This document shows positions 11,619 to 22,166 of a stretch of 64,000 nucleotides of DNA, piece by piece. Below the pieces are notes generated by a model, which did no database searches, was not told the DNA's origin, and saw nothing but the letters and a program-made list of their open reading frames with translations. Position numbers and translations under genes: made by a program. Positions within the stretch are counted from its first letter, which is position 1. Each line of letters opens with the position of its first letter. The stretch is from positions 96,544,264 through 96,608,263 of the forward strand of contig NC_088797.1 of the NCBI RefSeq assembly GCF_011386835.1, in the 5' to 3' direction. The DNA is from Chrysemys picta bellii (lineage: Eukaryota; Chordata; Testudines; Emydidae).

Positions 11619-11839
11619 ATTATGTTGCGTCTTTCCTTCATCTATTACACTTGATTGTGCAAAAACATACTAAGACTGAATTTTTTAGTTCTCTTACATT
11701 GTTTATTTACTTAAACAACAACACAGGATTTCACATTTTATATTTAAATAACCTAATAAGTTGTTCTAGTGGTGACTCTTCTCATATATATTTACAAAAC
11801 ACTACCTTCTAGAGTTAATTAGGTGGGTGGAGACCTGGG

Positions 11840-12110
11840 ACTTTGGGGATCACTGAGACTATTGATTTAGGCAAAATTTGCCTGCTTTTATTGTTACTGT
11901 GTTCCACAACCCTTCCCCTCTGTCTGTTTCATTCACATGTTAAATCTTGTCACGATCATAAATAAGGTGTTCTGTAGAGCAGGGACTGCCTTTATTTTGC
12001 TTGTCTGTACAGCACCGAGCACAAAGGGGCCCTGGTCATTGATTGGGGCCTCTGGGCATCATTGCAATATGAATAATGTATAGCAATAAATCAATACCTA
12101 TGTGATATTT
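11840..12110 (+). repeat. Ancient amniote interspersed repeat, 3' end
   Basis: The stretch at about 11965-12080 (GTAGAGCAGGGACTGCC, then CAGCACCGAGCACAAAGGGG, then an AATA-rich tail) has the form of an old LINE/SINE 3' end widespread in reptiles and birds. I recognise the pattern but cannot assign it firmly to L2, L3 or a CORE-SINE. It lies about 240 bases upstream of the PLCE1 exon in transcript direction and is antisense to the gene. Confidence 0.45.
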
Positions 12111-12280
12111 TTTCTCCCTTTTTCCTCTTACTACTAACACTGCTTAGAAGTTATTATTCATTTGCATTCATTGTACTTTTTCATACAAGAAAATGTCCAA
12201 AGATAAAATACAGCTTTCTTTCCTCCGAAGAAAACATGCATATATTTGGAAGGGTATGTATTGTATCTGTCACTATAAAG

Positions 12281-12382
12281 ACAGGTTTCAGAGTAGCAGT
12301 CGTGTTAGTCTGTATCCGCAAAAAGAATAGGAGTACTTGTAGCACCTTAGAGACTACCAAATTATTTGAGCATAAGTTCTTT
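12281..12382 (-). mobile_element. 5'-truncated Penelope-like retroelement end with 11-bp TSD
   Basis: A 102-bp insertion is bracketed by the perfect 11-bp direct repeat TCACTATAAAG (12270-12280 and 12383-12393). In minus orientation it reads CTTATGCTCAAAT, then TTAGTCTCTAAGGTGC, then CAGACTAACACG, the 3' end of a very abundant turtle retroelement whose body encodes a GIY-YIG endonuclease of the Penelope class. Only this terminal piece was inserted. The same end, in inverted position, occurs near 42.82 kb. Confidence 0.8.
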
Positions 12383-12393
12383 TCACTATAAAG

Positions 12394-13245
12394 GAGCTTG
12401 ACAATAGATTTATAATTTACAAACAGTGGTGTTTCTTGACATATCTTTTACTTAAACATCTTTTCATAGGAACAAATTCTGATTTTACACAAATGGAAAG
12501 TATTGCTTGTGCTGTCTAATCAATCAAGTTAATGACTGATCCCAATTCATTCCCTTATTATGAACGATATGCACTCATCTAAGCAAAGGTCATCATCGAC
12601 ATATAGGTAGCCAAAAAGTCATTAAATGTCAAAGTATACAATTATGGAAGTCTTAAACTACAGAACTTCTGGTTTTAGTTACCATTAAGTTTTGAGAAAG
12701 CATCCCCTTCTCATCCCATACTTGGTTGTCCGGCTATACCGCAAGGAAGACAGGAGACACTTGATATGGATTTAATCACGCTGCAACTTTATTATTAGAA
12801 GTCTGGGACAACAGCAGATAAAAGTGTACAGTGCAGGCAACTCCATGTTCATTCAGTAACTACCCGGGGGCTTCTGCCAGCCCCCCTTCATTTTCCATCC
12901 AACCCCTGGCTTGGATCTTACCAACCCCCCACCCCTGCCAGAGGAGGGTTAAGGTGGACTATAAGAAAGGGGGGTCAGCTCCCTGCCATACCAATCATAG
13001 GAGCCCTGAATGTCGTTTCCTCCCCTCCCCCCACCCCGTGCTCCATTCCTTTAACCAAACCTCCTTTTAAAGTCCTTTACTGAGCCATTTATCTGGTCAC
13101 TGAATGCTTTTCCTACGGAATATCTGCACTGGACATCCGCCCCACACTTACCAAATAAGTTATGGCATATAGCCCAACCTTCTTTCCTCCTCACCATTAT
13201 AAGCCCTTCCTGAAACCATTGTGGTGAAGACGAAAAAAGCCCTCC
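12394..13245. other. Intron sequence, no gene seen
   Basis: Unremarkable intron. From about 12830 the base composition becomes C-rich up to the hAT element that follows; short open frames there are composition artefacts. The C-rich part could be an older repeat, as it continues beyond the hAT element at 13861-14160 with the same character. Confidence 0.5.
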
Positions 13246-13253
13246 ACCTAGGC

Positions 13254-13860
13254 CAGGGGTGGGCAAACTTTTTGGCCTGAGGGCCACATTGGGGTTGCAA
13301 AACTGTATGGAGGACCGGGTAGCGAAGGCTGTGCCTCCCCAAACAGCCTCACCCCCGCCCCCTATCCACCCCCTCCCACTTCCTGCCCCCTGACTGCCAC
13401 CCTCAAAACCCCCAACCCATCCAACCCTCCCTGCTCCTTGTCCCCTAACCACCACCCCCCGGACCCCACCCCCAATCCAACCCCCCTGCTCCCAGTCCCC
13501 TGACCACACCCCCACCCCCTGACAGGCCCCCCAGCACCCCACGCCTATCCAACCCCCCCGTTCCCCATCCCCTGACCGCCCCCCCGAACCGCCGCCCCTT
13601 ATCCAACCCCCTGGCCCCGGCCCCCTTATCATGCCACTCAGAGCAGCAGGTCTGGCAGCCGCGCCGCCCAGCCAGAGCCAGACACGCTGCTGCGCTGCTC
13701 TGCAGGAGCGTGCAGCCCCTCCATCCAGAATGCTGCCCACATGGTGGCATGTCTGTGGGGTAGCGGGGACAGTGGGGGAGGAGCCGGGGGCTAGCCTCCC
13801 TGGCTGGGAGTTCAGGGGCCGGGCAGGAGGGCCCCGTGGGCTGTAGTTTGCCCACCTCTG
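13254..13860. mobile_element. hAT-type non-autonomous element, 607 bp
   Basis: The ends are CAGGGGTGGGCAAACTTTTT on the left and GTAGTTTGCCCACCTCTG on the right, inverted repeats of about 16 bp with few mismatches. The flanks are ACCTAGGC (13246-13253) and ACCTAAGT (13861-13868), an 8-bp duplication with two mutations. The interior is an irregular, degenerate minisatellite of CCCC-rich units (CCAACCCCC, CCTGACC), which explains the long glycine/proline-rich open frames on both strands. No transposase is encoded. Confidence 0.85.
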
Positions 13861-13868
13861 ACCTAAGT

Positions 13869-14840
13869 CAATATGGTGGTGAGGGAAAAATTCCTTCCCA
13901 GACCCCCTAAAAAGGAGCGACTAGCAAAATGCCCACAGCAGGTCCTAACCAAACCTGGTATTCACAACCTTCAGGGGAGGGAGGCTGGGTGCTGCTTTGC
14001 GTGCTGAGTGGAAAAAGGGCTTCTAACATCCTGGCATGCCCATTTTAACCCTTCCCATTTACATTCCCAGGGCATGAGCCAGTGTCACCATGATGACCCT
14101 CACCTCTTTTTGATGCAGCTTTTTGACTTCCTCTTATCCCCCCCCCCCCCCCCAACCCATAAAGCACTGCTATCTTTCTTCCAGCAAGCCTGGACAACAT
14201 ATCCCGTTCACTCTTTGCATCAGGATCATCTATCCATTGTGCTGAACAATTATGAAAGGTTCTGAGATTCAGTTAGAGTAAGCTTTCAAATGCTTATCCA
14301 GACTAATTGCATTCGGCCTTTTTAGGATATAAACATGCTAAAATTAAATATATGTTAGTTTTACATCAGAGGGATGTTGCAAGGATTGATTAGTTAATGT
14401 TTATATAGTACTTTGAACATATAAAGTGCAGTCATTTATTAATTATTATTGTTGTTATTGTGACCAATATTATACAGAGAAGAAAAAAGGAGCTAATTAT
14501 CTTCCTTTTTCAAGTGGGCAGAGATCAGGGTGTGAAGAAAAGGGCTGGTTATGTTGGTAGAAAAGACTAATTTGAAGTAAAAAAAAAAAAAGGGGGGGGA
14601 GCTGAGAATGAGTTGTGGCTACAGATACAGGAAATGCAGGTGTACCTCTTACATGGAGTTGTCAGCTCATGATACTGACTGGTTGAAGACAGGTCTCAAT
14701 ATTTAACCCAAAATATTCCTCTGAAGAGTGAAGATACTAGTTGTATATGAGAATCTTTAACTGTTGGTGACTGCTTCATAACTTCTTCCTAGCTTTAGAG
14801 GACTCATTAGTCATCCTAATCTTATGCTGATAGACATGAG
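13869..14840. other. Intron sequence, poly-C run
   Basis: No coding signal. A run of 16 C at 14138-14153 is the only notable simple sequence. The part after 14270 is AT-rich. Confidence 0.55.
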
Positions 14841-14845
14841 GAGAG

Positions 14846-15062
14846 GTTACGTACTTTACACTGAACTTGAGTTCTTTGAGATGTTTTGTCCCTATGAGTG
14901 TTCCAACATAGTATGCTTGTATGCCTGTGCACTCTCAGTTGGAGAATGAAAAGCAGTGTCCACAGGCCTGTGCCTGCACCAAAAGCAATTCTTGTCTCCA
15001 AATGAGGGCATATAGGGACATGCAGTCCTGCCACCACTCAGTTCCTTCTCAAAAATGAAGCA
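14846..15062. repeat. DIRS left inverted terminal repeat
   Basis: This segment aligns by eye, in inverted orientation, with 19205-19425. Shared stretches include CCAAATGAGGGCATATAGGG, CTCAGTTCCTTCTCA and GGAGAATGAAA. Its outer portion (14866-14887) is also exactly complementary to 15113-15134. Confidence 0.75.
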
Positions 15063-15094
15063 GAGCCCTCACAGCCAAGAGGAAGGAAGGTGGG

Positions 15095-15215
15095 TATAGA
15101 ACCCATAGGGATAAAACATCTCAAAGAACTCAAGACACTGTAAGGTAAGTAATATCTCTTCAAGTATATGGCCCTATGGGTGCTCCACCATAGGAAAGTC
15201 CCAAGCAGTAACTCA
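15095..15215. repeat. DIRS internal complementary region
   Basis: The bases 15113-15134 are the exact reverse complement of 14866-14887, with weaker pairing continuing on both sides. The following bases (GGGTGCTCCACCATAGG near 15178-15194) match the outer edge of the right terminal repeat. This is the arrangement expected of a DIRS internal complementary region, which joins sequence complementary to both outer ends and templates circle formation during replication. Confidence 0.68.
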
Positions 15216-15224
15216 GCAAAAAGG

Positions 15225-15770
15225 TGGGTGCAGAGTTTGCAAGTCCAGTTTGGAGGACTGAGACACCAAATGTAGTATCTCTGGAAGCAGTTAAGATGGC
15301 ATAATGCCTGGAAAAGGTATGGATCGAAGATCATTTTGCAGTCCTACAAATGTCTTATGGGAATGTCCTTCAGTGGAGCCATAAATATGGACTGAGCTCT
15401 TGTGGATTGTGCTGTAACTCTGAGGCAGCTGCATCCCACTGGATTCATAGCAAGTTCAGATGAAACCCTAAACCCACCTTGACAGTCTTGAGTGGAAATA
15501 AGTTGACTCTTCATTCTCTCAGCAAATGATACAAACAGCCTCGGAGAGGCCCAGAAGATCTTAGTTCTGTCATGGCAGAAGGAGAGGACCCTTCTGACAT
15601 CTGGCATATGTAGGCTGGTCTCCTCTCTGGAGGCATGAGGTTTTGGGTAGAACACTGGCAGCCAAATCACTTGATTAATGAGATATTCTGAAGAGACCTT
15701 TGGGAGGAAGCGAGGATGGGACAAGGTGTAACTCTGTTTTTATAAAAGGTGGTATTTGGCAGGTGAGCGC
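15225..15770 (-). pseudogene. DIRS tyrosine recombinase remnant
   Basis: A 126-residue open frame (15344-15724) gives IWLPVFYPKPHASREE, LHMPDVRRVLSF, SPRLFVSFAER and finally TAQSTRAQS. This is the order of the vertebrate DIRS recombinase C-terminal half, where the second catalytic block normally reads as His-Ser-Thr-Arg. Here that His is Gln, and the nucleophilic Tyr block downstream is also altered, so the enzyme is inactive even apart from the stop. The recombinase would integrate the circular DNA intermediate. The identification rests on motif order and on the neighbouring reverse-transcriptase and gag pieces. Confidence 0.72.
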
Positions 15771-15779
15771 TCCCATTCG

Positions 15780-16072
15780 TCTAGCTGAAGCGATGTATAA
15801 GGAACCAAGTCTTGAGATAGAGGTGGAGGAGAGAACAGGAAAGCTATCAGTTCAAAGGAAGGTTTCCTCAGGGTGGAAAATACTGTGGAAGCATATGGAG
15901 TATCCCACATCAATCACCTCCAAAATCCATCTGTCCAAAATAGTCTGTTCCCAGTCAGGGAGGAAATGAGATTGCCGATCTCCAAAGGGGGGATGGATGG
16001 AATTGTTCAGCACAGGATCCAGGAAAATAGATTGCTTGAGGTCTTCGACCAAGATGTCAGAACTGTTTCTTA
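15780..16072 (-). pseudogene. DIRS reverse transcriptase, N-terminal fragment
   Basis: The minus frame contains FLPDWEQTILDRWILEVIDV followed by GYSICF, the characteristic opening of DIRS reverse transcriptases (W, then D-WV, then I-GY-I-F). The catalytic YxDD-type region and RNase H that should follow are absent; the sequence passes within about 300 bases into recombinase. An internal deletion is the simplest explanation. Confidence 0.68.
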
Positions 16073-16287
16073 GGGTATGTCTACTCAGCAAAGAAAAGCC
16101 CGCAGCTGGCCCATGCCAGCCGACTCAGTCTGTGGAGCTGTTTCATTGCTGTGTCCCAGAGCCCAGGCTCCAGCCTGAGCCTGGAAGTCTACAAAGCAAT
16201 GAAACAGCCCCACTGCCCTAGCCCTGCAAGCCTGAGTCAGCTGGCATGGGCCACCCATGGGTTTTTCTTTTCTGTGTATACATACCC
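16073..16287. mobile_element. PIF/Harbinger MITE with TTA TSD
   Basis: The ends match as inverted repeats over about 29 bases, starting GGGTATGTCTACTCAGCA on the left and GGGTATGTATACACAG when the right end is reverse-complemented. It is flanked by TTA at 16070-16072 and 16288-16290, the TWA duplication typical of PIF/Harbinger. The interior is itself nearly palindromic (CAGCTGGCCCATGCCAGC against GCTGGCATGGGCCACCC). It interrupts the DIRS element between gag and reverse transcriptase, so it is younger. Its first 12 bases equal the left end of the Harbinger element at 25677. Confidence 0.87.
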
Positions 16288-18400
16288 TTAGAGGGAGGTG
16301 TTGCTGTAGAAGGGGGAGATCCCCTTTTCTGAGGTCTAGATCTCCTCTGAAAGGCTGAAGGTCTGGGAAACCCTTGTTGCAGGTCGTACTGAAAAGGCCT
16401 AGTTCGCTATGATGTTTGACACCTATTAAAATATCTTTTTGTTGCAGGAACATAAATTCCCAGTGATCATAAGATAGCTCTCAAGTCCTTCAGAGGATGG
16501 AGGAAGGAGTACGTATCAGAGCTGAAGAGCCTGGGTCCTTCAAAAGGAAGGTCTTCAACTGTATTCTGCATCTCTTTCAGGAGGCTGGAAGACTGGAGCC
16601 AGGATGCTTTTCACATAACCACATCCATGAGTAGGCCTCTAGTAGCTATGTCCGCAGTATCTAGGGGAGCTTGGAGGGAGGTTTTAACCCTCCAAAATGA
16701 GGGGCCAAAATTGTTCCCTCTGGTCCTGTGGCAGATGTTCAATAAAAAAAGTGAACCTGGAATATGTATTAAAGTCATATTTTGCCAACAGGACTTGGCA
16801 GATTGCCAGGCAAAATTGGAGAGTTGTCAAGGAATAGCTTTTCCCATCCAAGAGGTCTAAAAGTTTGTCTACTTATCATAAGGAGAAGGTCTAGAATGGG
16901 CCTGTCTATTCCTTTCATTAGCTGCGCCCACCACCAAGGAATTGGGAGCAGTGTGGGGAAAGAAATGTTCCATTCCTTTGGTTGGAATATAATATTTTTT
17001 ATTTGCCCACTTATAAGTGGGCTGGATAGTGGCAAGTGTCTGTCAGACTGTACAGGCGGGCGATAACAGAGCCTTATTTATTGGGAGGGCAATCTTTCCC
17101 TGGGGGAGTGGGGGGAAATATTTAAAATGCCTACCAAGGAGTGTTGAGACTCCTGGACCTCCTCTAATAGGATCTGGAGGGATTCCACTGGGCATTTCAT
17201 GCAGTCTTAAAAAGCCTGAAGAAAGTGATGGAGGCATTACCACCTCATCTGGGGATGAGAAGAATTTAGCTGATAGGGTGAGTTTCCCTCCATCTGTCGG
17301 TCCTGCTATACCGGGGTGTCTCCTGATGCAGAGGAGGCATAAGGTACCAGAGGGAGATCATACAGTACTGGATGGAGATCCTATGGTACCAAAGATTGGT
17401 CAGTCAGTGCCTGTGAATGATACAATATGAGTGGGTACTGGGGTATCTTTCTGGATGGAACCCTATAAAATTGTTCATCAAGATGACCCCAGGGATTCCA
17501 GTAAGCCCACTGAGGAGGCAGTTAGGGAAAGGGTCCCCATGGATAGTTATAGCCCCCAGCTCTAGGACATCTGGTGGGGTCCAAAAGAGCTCCTTCAGAG
17601 TACTGGCTCAGCAGGGTACAGTGGTAAGGTACAGAAAAAGAGCAATATACCAAGACCTGAAGAAGAATCGTTCCTTGGGCTGAAGGGGGGGAGCTTCAAA
17701 GATAAGTACCCATACTGAAGGCTGGAGGTACGACCAAGGTTCAATCCATCTAGGCAGTACCAGAGAAGGGGCCCTGGTAGAGGAGTGAAGCAGGGGAGAG
17801 TCCAGGATCTCCAAGGAAAGAAATATGGAGGGTGCTGGAGGGCTATGGTAACGAAAAGATTGAGTAGGGTTGGCAGTGCTGAGATGGTGAGCGCAGTGTC
17901 TGCTTCTCTAACCTTAAAGGCCTGGTGAAATGGAGATAACTGTACTGGGGCATGTGAAGGAGGCCCATGCATCTCTTGGTGCCTGTCAGTCAGTACCAAG
18001 GCAGGCTGATGCCTGCTAGACAATTTGTTCACACACTGCTTCTTGTGTGGTACCGGTGGCTCAGTTCTGGGATCAGATGGAGCTTCAGGTGTACCCCTTG
18101 AAGGACATGTGGCCTCCTTAGAGTGGCATTTATGGGGTGACCTACCCCTCTTCTTAGGTTAACTGGAAGGAGAAAGAGGCATCTTCTTTTTAGAAGTCCT
18201 AGCTTCCAAAGGGGCTGCTGCCACTAGGGAAGCTTGGGATGGTAAGGCCGATGTATGAGGGGGTGGAGGAGCAGCCATTGCTGGGGCTACTGAATGCTCA
18301 ATTAGAAGGAGCTTCAGTCTAGCCTCTCTGCCTTTCTGAGACCTGCCTTCAAATCCCATACAGACCTTACACTTAGAGGTGGGCACTCCGAGGCAACAGA
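16288..18400 (-). pseudogene. DIRS gag-like gene remnant
   Basis: On the minus strand the region 16640-16290 gives ATRGLLMDVVM, KASWLQSS, NTVEDLPFEGPRLFSSDT and LRAIL-SLGIYVPATKR, in the order of the gag-like protein of vertebrate DIRS elements. Farther upstream (18386-18159) a frame contains CKVCMGFEG and a Ser/Pro/Ala-rich stretch, which fits the N-terminal half. Stops and frame changes are frequent. The gag-like product would coat the element RNA. No start codon can be chosen reliably. Confidence 0.6.
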
Positions 18401-18535
18401 GACGGCTAGAATGCCTGTCATTATGGGGAAAGGACCTGTGTCAGGTCTGGCAGGGCTTAAACCCCAGGGTCTTCGGCATAACACAGAGTGCTAAAGGACC
18501 AAAACCAGGGGTCCTAACAAGGGGAGGAGGGTAAT

Positions 18536-19073
18536 CAGAGGTGAAAGTAAGCCGGTACGCCCTGGTACGGTGTACCGGCAAGAGCTAGTGCACCGTACCG
18601 GGGCGGACCGGCTTCCCCTGGCAGCAATTTAAAGGGCCTGGGGCTCCAAGCAGCAACTGGAGCCCCACACCCTTTAAATCACCGCCCAAGCCCCCGGCTG
18701 CCGCTGCTACCCCGGGACTCCGGCAGCGTGGCTCAGGTGGCAATTTAAAGGGCTCGGGACTCCCACTGCCAGTACCCTCCAGGGCCCTTTAAATTGCCAC
18801 CCGAGCCCTGCTGCTGGAGCCCTGGGGTAGCAGCGGTGGGGCTCTGGCAGTGATTTAAAGGGCCGGGGCTCCCAGCTGCCACTACTGCAGCGGAACCCCA
18901 GGCCCTTTAAAGCTTCACCAGAGGCCAGGGCTCCCTCCAATGGTGATTTAAAGGGCCCGGGGATTTAAAGGCCCCGCCTCTTCCAGTAGAGGCCATGCCT
19001 CTTCTGGTTGAGGCCCCGCCCCTCCTAAGGACTCCGGAGTACCGGTAAGTCCTTTAAGTTACTTTCACCCCTG
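18536..19073. mobile_element. hAT-type MITE with perfect 8-bp TSD and internal repeats
   Basis: Ends CAGAGGTGAAAGTAA and TTACTTTCACCCCTG are inverted repeats. The direct repeat AGGGTAAT lies at 18528-18535 and 19074-19081 with no mismatch. The 538-bp interior is built from irregular repeats of a GGCAATTTAAAGGGC-type unit separated by GC-rich spacers, partly in inverted orientation. It lies in the 5' part of the DIRS element and therefore inserted after it. Confidence 0.92.
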
Positions 19074-19204
19074 AGGGTAATCCCCCTTCCAAACAAAACT
19101 AGAACTAAAGAAGAAATAAAATAACTAACAACAAAGTATAAGAAAAAGACTCAGAAAAAATTGCTATGTAAGAAACGGTGGGAAGCTGAGAACAGTACAT
19201 GCAG

Positions 19205-19425
19205 TTGCTCCATCTCAAGCTGCAGGTGATTGAGAAGGAACTGAGTAGTGGCGGGCCCATGCCCCCCTATATGCCCTCATTTGGATGCACAAGGCTCTGC
19301 TATGTGCTGGCGTGGGCCCACTGACGCTACTTTCATTCTCCGATCGAGAGCACACTGGCAGATTCACATCCTATGGTGGAGCACCCACAGAGACATATAC
19401 CTGAAGAAGAACAAACCTTTCTACT
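19205..19425. repeat. DIRS right inverted terminal repeat
   Basis: This is the inverted partner of 14846-15062. The central shared block is CCCTCATTTGGATGCA here against the complement CCAAATGAGGG on the left. The outermost part (CTATGGTGGAGCACCCACAG near 19372-19391) is complementary to 15176-15195 in the internal region. Confidence 0.72.
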
Positions 19426-19430
19426 ATTTT

Positions 19431-21240
19431 TCTTTCCTACTAAAGGAATTATCTAGTTAAGAATGTGAGAAATATAGTTAAGTCTGCCCTTGGAGACTCA
19501 AACACAGAAAAGTGTCCTTAACTGAAAAAGAAAATTCACCCTAGAAACAGTGCATCTCTGACTTTTCTGAACCATGCTGCAAGCTGGCCTGCACTGATCT
19601 ATAAAAGAGCTAGTGTATTTCTAACAGACTATTTTCACAGAAACTCAGCAAGCAGGCAACACATTTTGCACATATGCAGTATTTATGAGAAATTCCGCAG
19701 AAGAAATACACCATGAGAGATGGAGGGAAGGAAAGACCACCATATAAAGAGCACAATGAAGTGTTGAAAGCCTCTGTTTTAGTTGACCTTGTTTCTCTTG
19801 TTGGGCTCTATCATTTTTGTGGTTGAAGTACTTGCATGCAATTTATTTGGGATTTTCTAAATATGAAAACTAGGGAATTTACTTATAAGGACACTGCCAA
19901 GGTATTTTTCAAAAATTTAAAAAAATGTGGAAAAGAAGTCAAATGAATGCCTGTGTTAACAATCTGTTACCATTTGTATCACTATTCTGTGCCTGCATAT
20001 TGTACTAATGACAGTATCTATAGAACCTCTTTGATTACTGTCTACCAAACATAAGATAAATTATCTCACTGTTTATTATATTATATTTTTATAAACTTGA
20101 AATTAACATCTGTTTAGTTATGGAATTGCTTTTATAATTCACAGACAGAAACTTGTTATTCTTTGGTTGGTTATATAACTTCAGGACTGCTGGCATCAAC
20201 TTTTTTGTGAATAAAGTTTCAGGATTGACTTTGAAAAATATTTTTTTAAAATATATAGAATTTGTAGAAAGATGTAAAGAAAATAAATAGCCCAAACTTT
20301 GGGCACACAGATGTCAACAGCATTAATCCTGGTTACCATTTTAGTATTCAACCTTGCTGTTCTTACTCAGACAAAAATCACACTGCTTCCAACGTAAAAT
20401 TTAACCAAGTAAGGACTGCAGTATGGAGCCCTTATTGTCCAAACTCAAATTCAAGAACTCAAATTTGATACATCAAAAAAGATGAAATGCAGAATCATAA
20501 TGAAGCAGGATGCTCACAGTAAAGCAACTGTACTAAAAAAAGAAGTACAACTTAGAAACAGTGAACCTCATGCCGAGATGAAAATTGCCTTTCAACAGGG
20601 TTTGATGAGTTTATAAATGAGAACATGCAGTTAATGTCTTGCCTTTATTGTCTAGTTGTTTTTGATATCAACATCTATTTTAAGCAAAATAGTACCTCAG
20701 ATATACTAAAAAACAGTAATGCAAAGGAAGAAAAAACAATACGAAATGTACAATAACTAAAAAAAAAAGTGTGCACTCTCCAGAAGGCTGCTTGTGAAAG
20801 ATTTTTGGATTGTGACAAATTGTATGTTCTAAAACAAAACATGTGGATTGCAAATAGATTTGGTAATTAAAGTAATTTAATTTAGTATAGCATCTCGTCA
20901 TTGAAATCCTCAAGCAGAGTTGTCTTTTTTAATAACAGACTTTGCTTCCACTAAATTGGGCTATTCTGAATGACATGATATAAAATCCATAAAGCTCTGT
21001 TTCTCAACTGTTATCAAAAGGTAACACATACAGCAGATAAAATGACTAAACACCTACCCTCAACATCTCATACTAATGCCCCATCTACTCCAGCATCACC
21101 CAATAGTCATGGTAAAAAGAATGCAATAACAAAAACAATTTTAACAAGCTACACCCAAACATTTCACCCAGATTTGTACGTGCTTTAAATTTCAGCCCAG
21201 AGATCCATGAAAACAAACATTATGTTACAATGAAATGGTA
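19431..21240. other. Intron sequence, no gene seen
   Basis: AT-rich intron with no exon-like frame and no clear repeat. Confidence 0.6.
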
Positions 21241-21244
21241 TCAG

Positions 21245-21325
21245 CAAACTGTGGTGAAATCCTGGCCCCAGTGCAGTCAATGGAAGTTTTGCCATTGACT
21301 TCAACAGGGCTAGATTACACTCTGG
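21245..21325. repeat. Small palindromic miniature element
   Basis: The motif GTGAAATCCTGGCCCCAGTG, then CAGTCAATGGAAGTTTTGCC, then ATTGACTTCAACAGGG folds back on itself. The same palindrome on the AAGTCAATGG core occurs near 8.24, 10.69, 21.77, 38.77 and 39.04 kb, so it is a dispersed family rather than a local hairpin. Confidence 0.6.
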
Positions 21326-21759
21326 GTCTTTTTCTATTGCAAGGTTGTTTTTGTTTCTGGGAGAAATATTTTCTCCATACTTAGTTTTGTTAAGAGCCAG
21401 GGAAAAGCAGCTTCCTAACAATGTACATTAACAGGAATATTATAAGAATGTTGTCCAGACTATTCATGGCAAATACTAAAAATACAGAAAGCATTCAGAA
21501 AAGTAAGTTTTATACGTAACTTGTAATTGCTAAACAAACATGGACTTCAAATAAAGAATGGCATAACCAGGAAAGTGGTTTTTGCGGTCTCTAGGGTGTT
21601 AAATCATCAAGTACCATAGTAATCAAATCAATAAGCGTATGTTACTTTCCTGTTCATTTTACATATAATTTAAAACATTTTGCTCTCTTTCTTAAAATGA
21701 ACTTGAATCCACTGTTAATCAATTTTGTATATAAAAAACTTGTTGTAGATAAAAATATC

Positions 21760-21830
21760 AAAGGGCCTGATCCTGCCCTCACTGAAGTCAATGGGAAGTT
21801 TGCCACAGACTTCACCACCAGCACGTTCAG
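21760..21830. repeat. Second copy of the palindromic miniature element
   Basis: It reads GGCCTGATCCTGCCCTCACT, then GAAGTCAATGGGAAGTTTGCC, then ACTTCACCACC, the same layout as the copy at 21245 with more mutations. Confidence 0.5.
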
Positions 21831-22166
21831 ACTAAACTCCATTGCATACACAACTGAAATGGATAGATCCCACCTTCTTTCCAAAACTACATTTTACTAA
21901 AATAATCAAAGATTCAGAGGCTTAGAATATTATCTCTCCTTGGGACACACCGGTTTCTTTTTCTAAAACTAGTGATTTGGGGTACCTCTATAAAATGAGC
22001 ACCAGAATGCATATGAAAGTATGACCAGCCAAACCTTATAACTATATGAGAATTGGATTAATAAAATAGTAGTAGAACATGATCTAAGAATTACTAAACA
22101 GAAGGCCTGGACTAAAGGAGAGATTCCTGGATCTACATTTGGAAGGAATGTAAGAGGAAAAAGGAT

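Larger units (their letters stand above)
14845..19430 (-). mobile_element. Decayed DIRS-type tyrosine-recombinase retrotransposon
   Basis: DIRS elements use a reverse transcriptase and a tyrosine recombinase instead of an integrase, and have inverted termini plus an internal complementary region. Here, on the minus strand, the order is right terminal repeat, gag-like remnant, start of the reverse transcriptase, recombinase, internal complementary region, left terminal repeat. About 200 bp at each end are inverted copies of each other. Most of the reverse transcriptase and the RNase H are missing, which shortens the element to about 3.8 kb once the two nested miniature elements at 16073-16287 and 18536-19073 are removed. 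Many stops are present. No target-site duplication is expected for this class and none was seen. Confidence 0.78.

Noticed and set aside
13051..13740. 229-residue glycine/tryptophan-rich minus-strand frame
   Set aside because: It is the complement of a CCCC-rich degenerate array inside and beside a hAT element.
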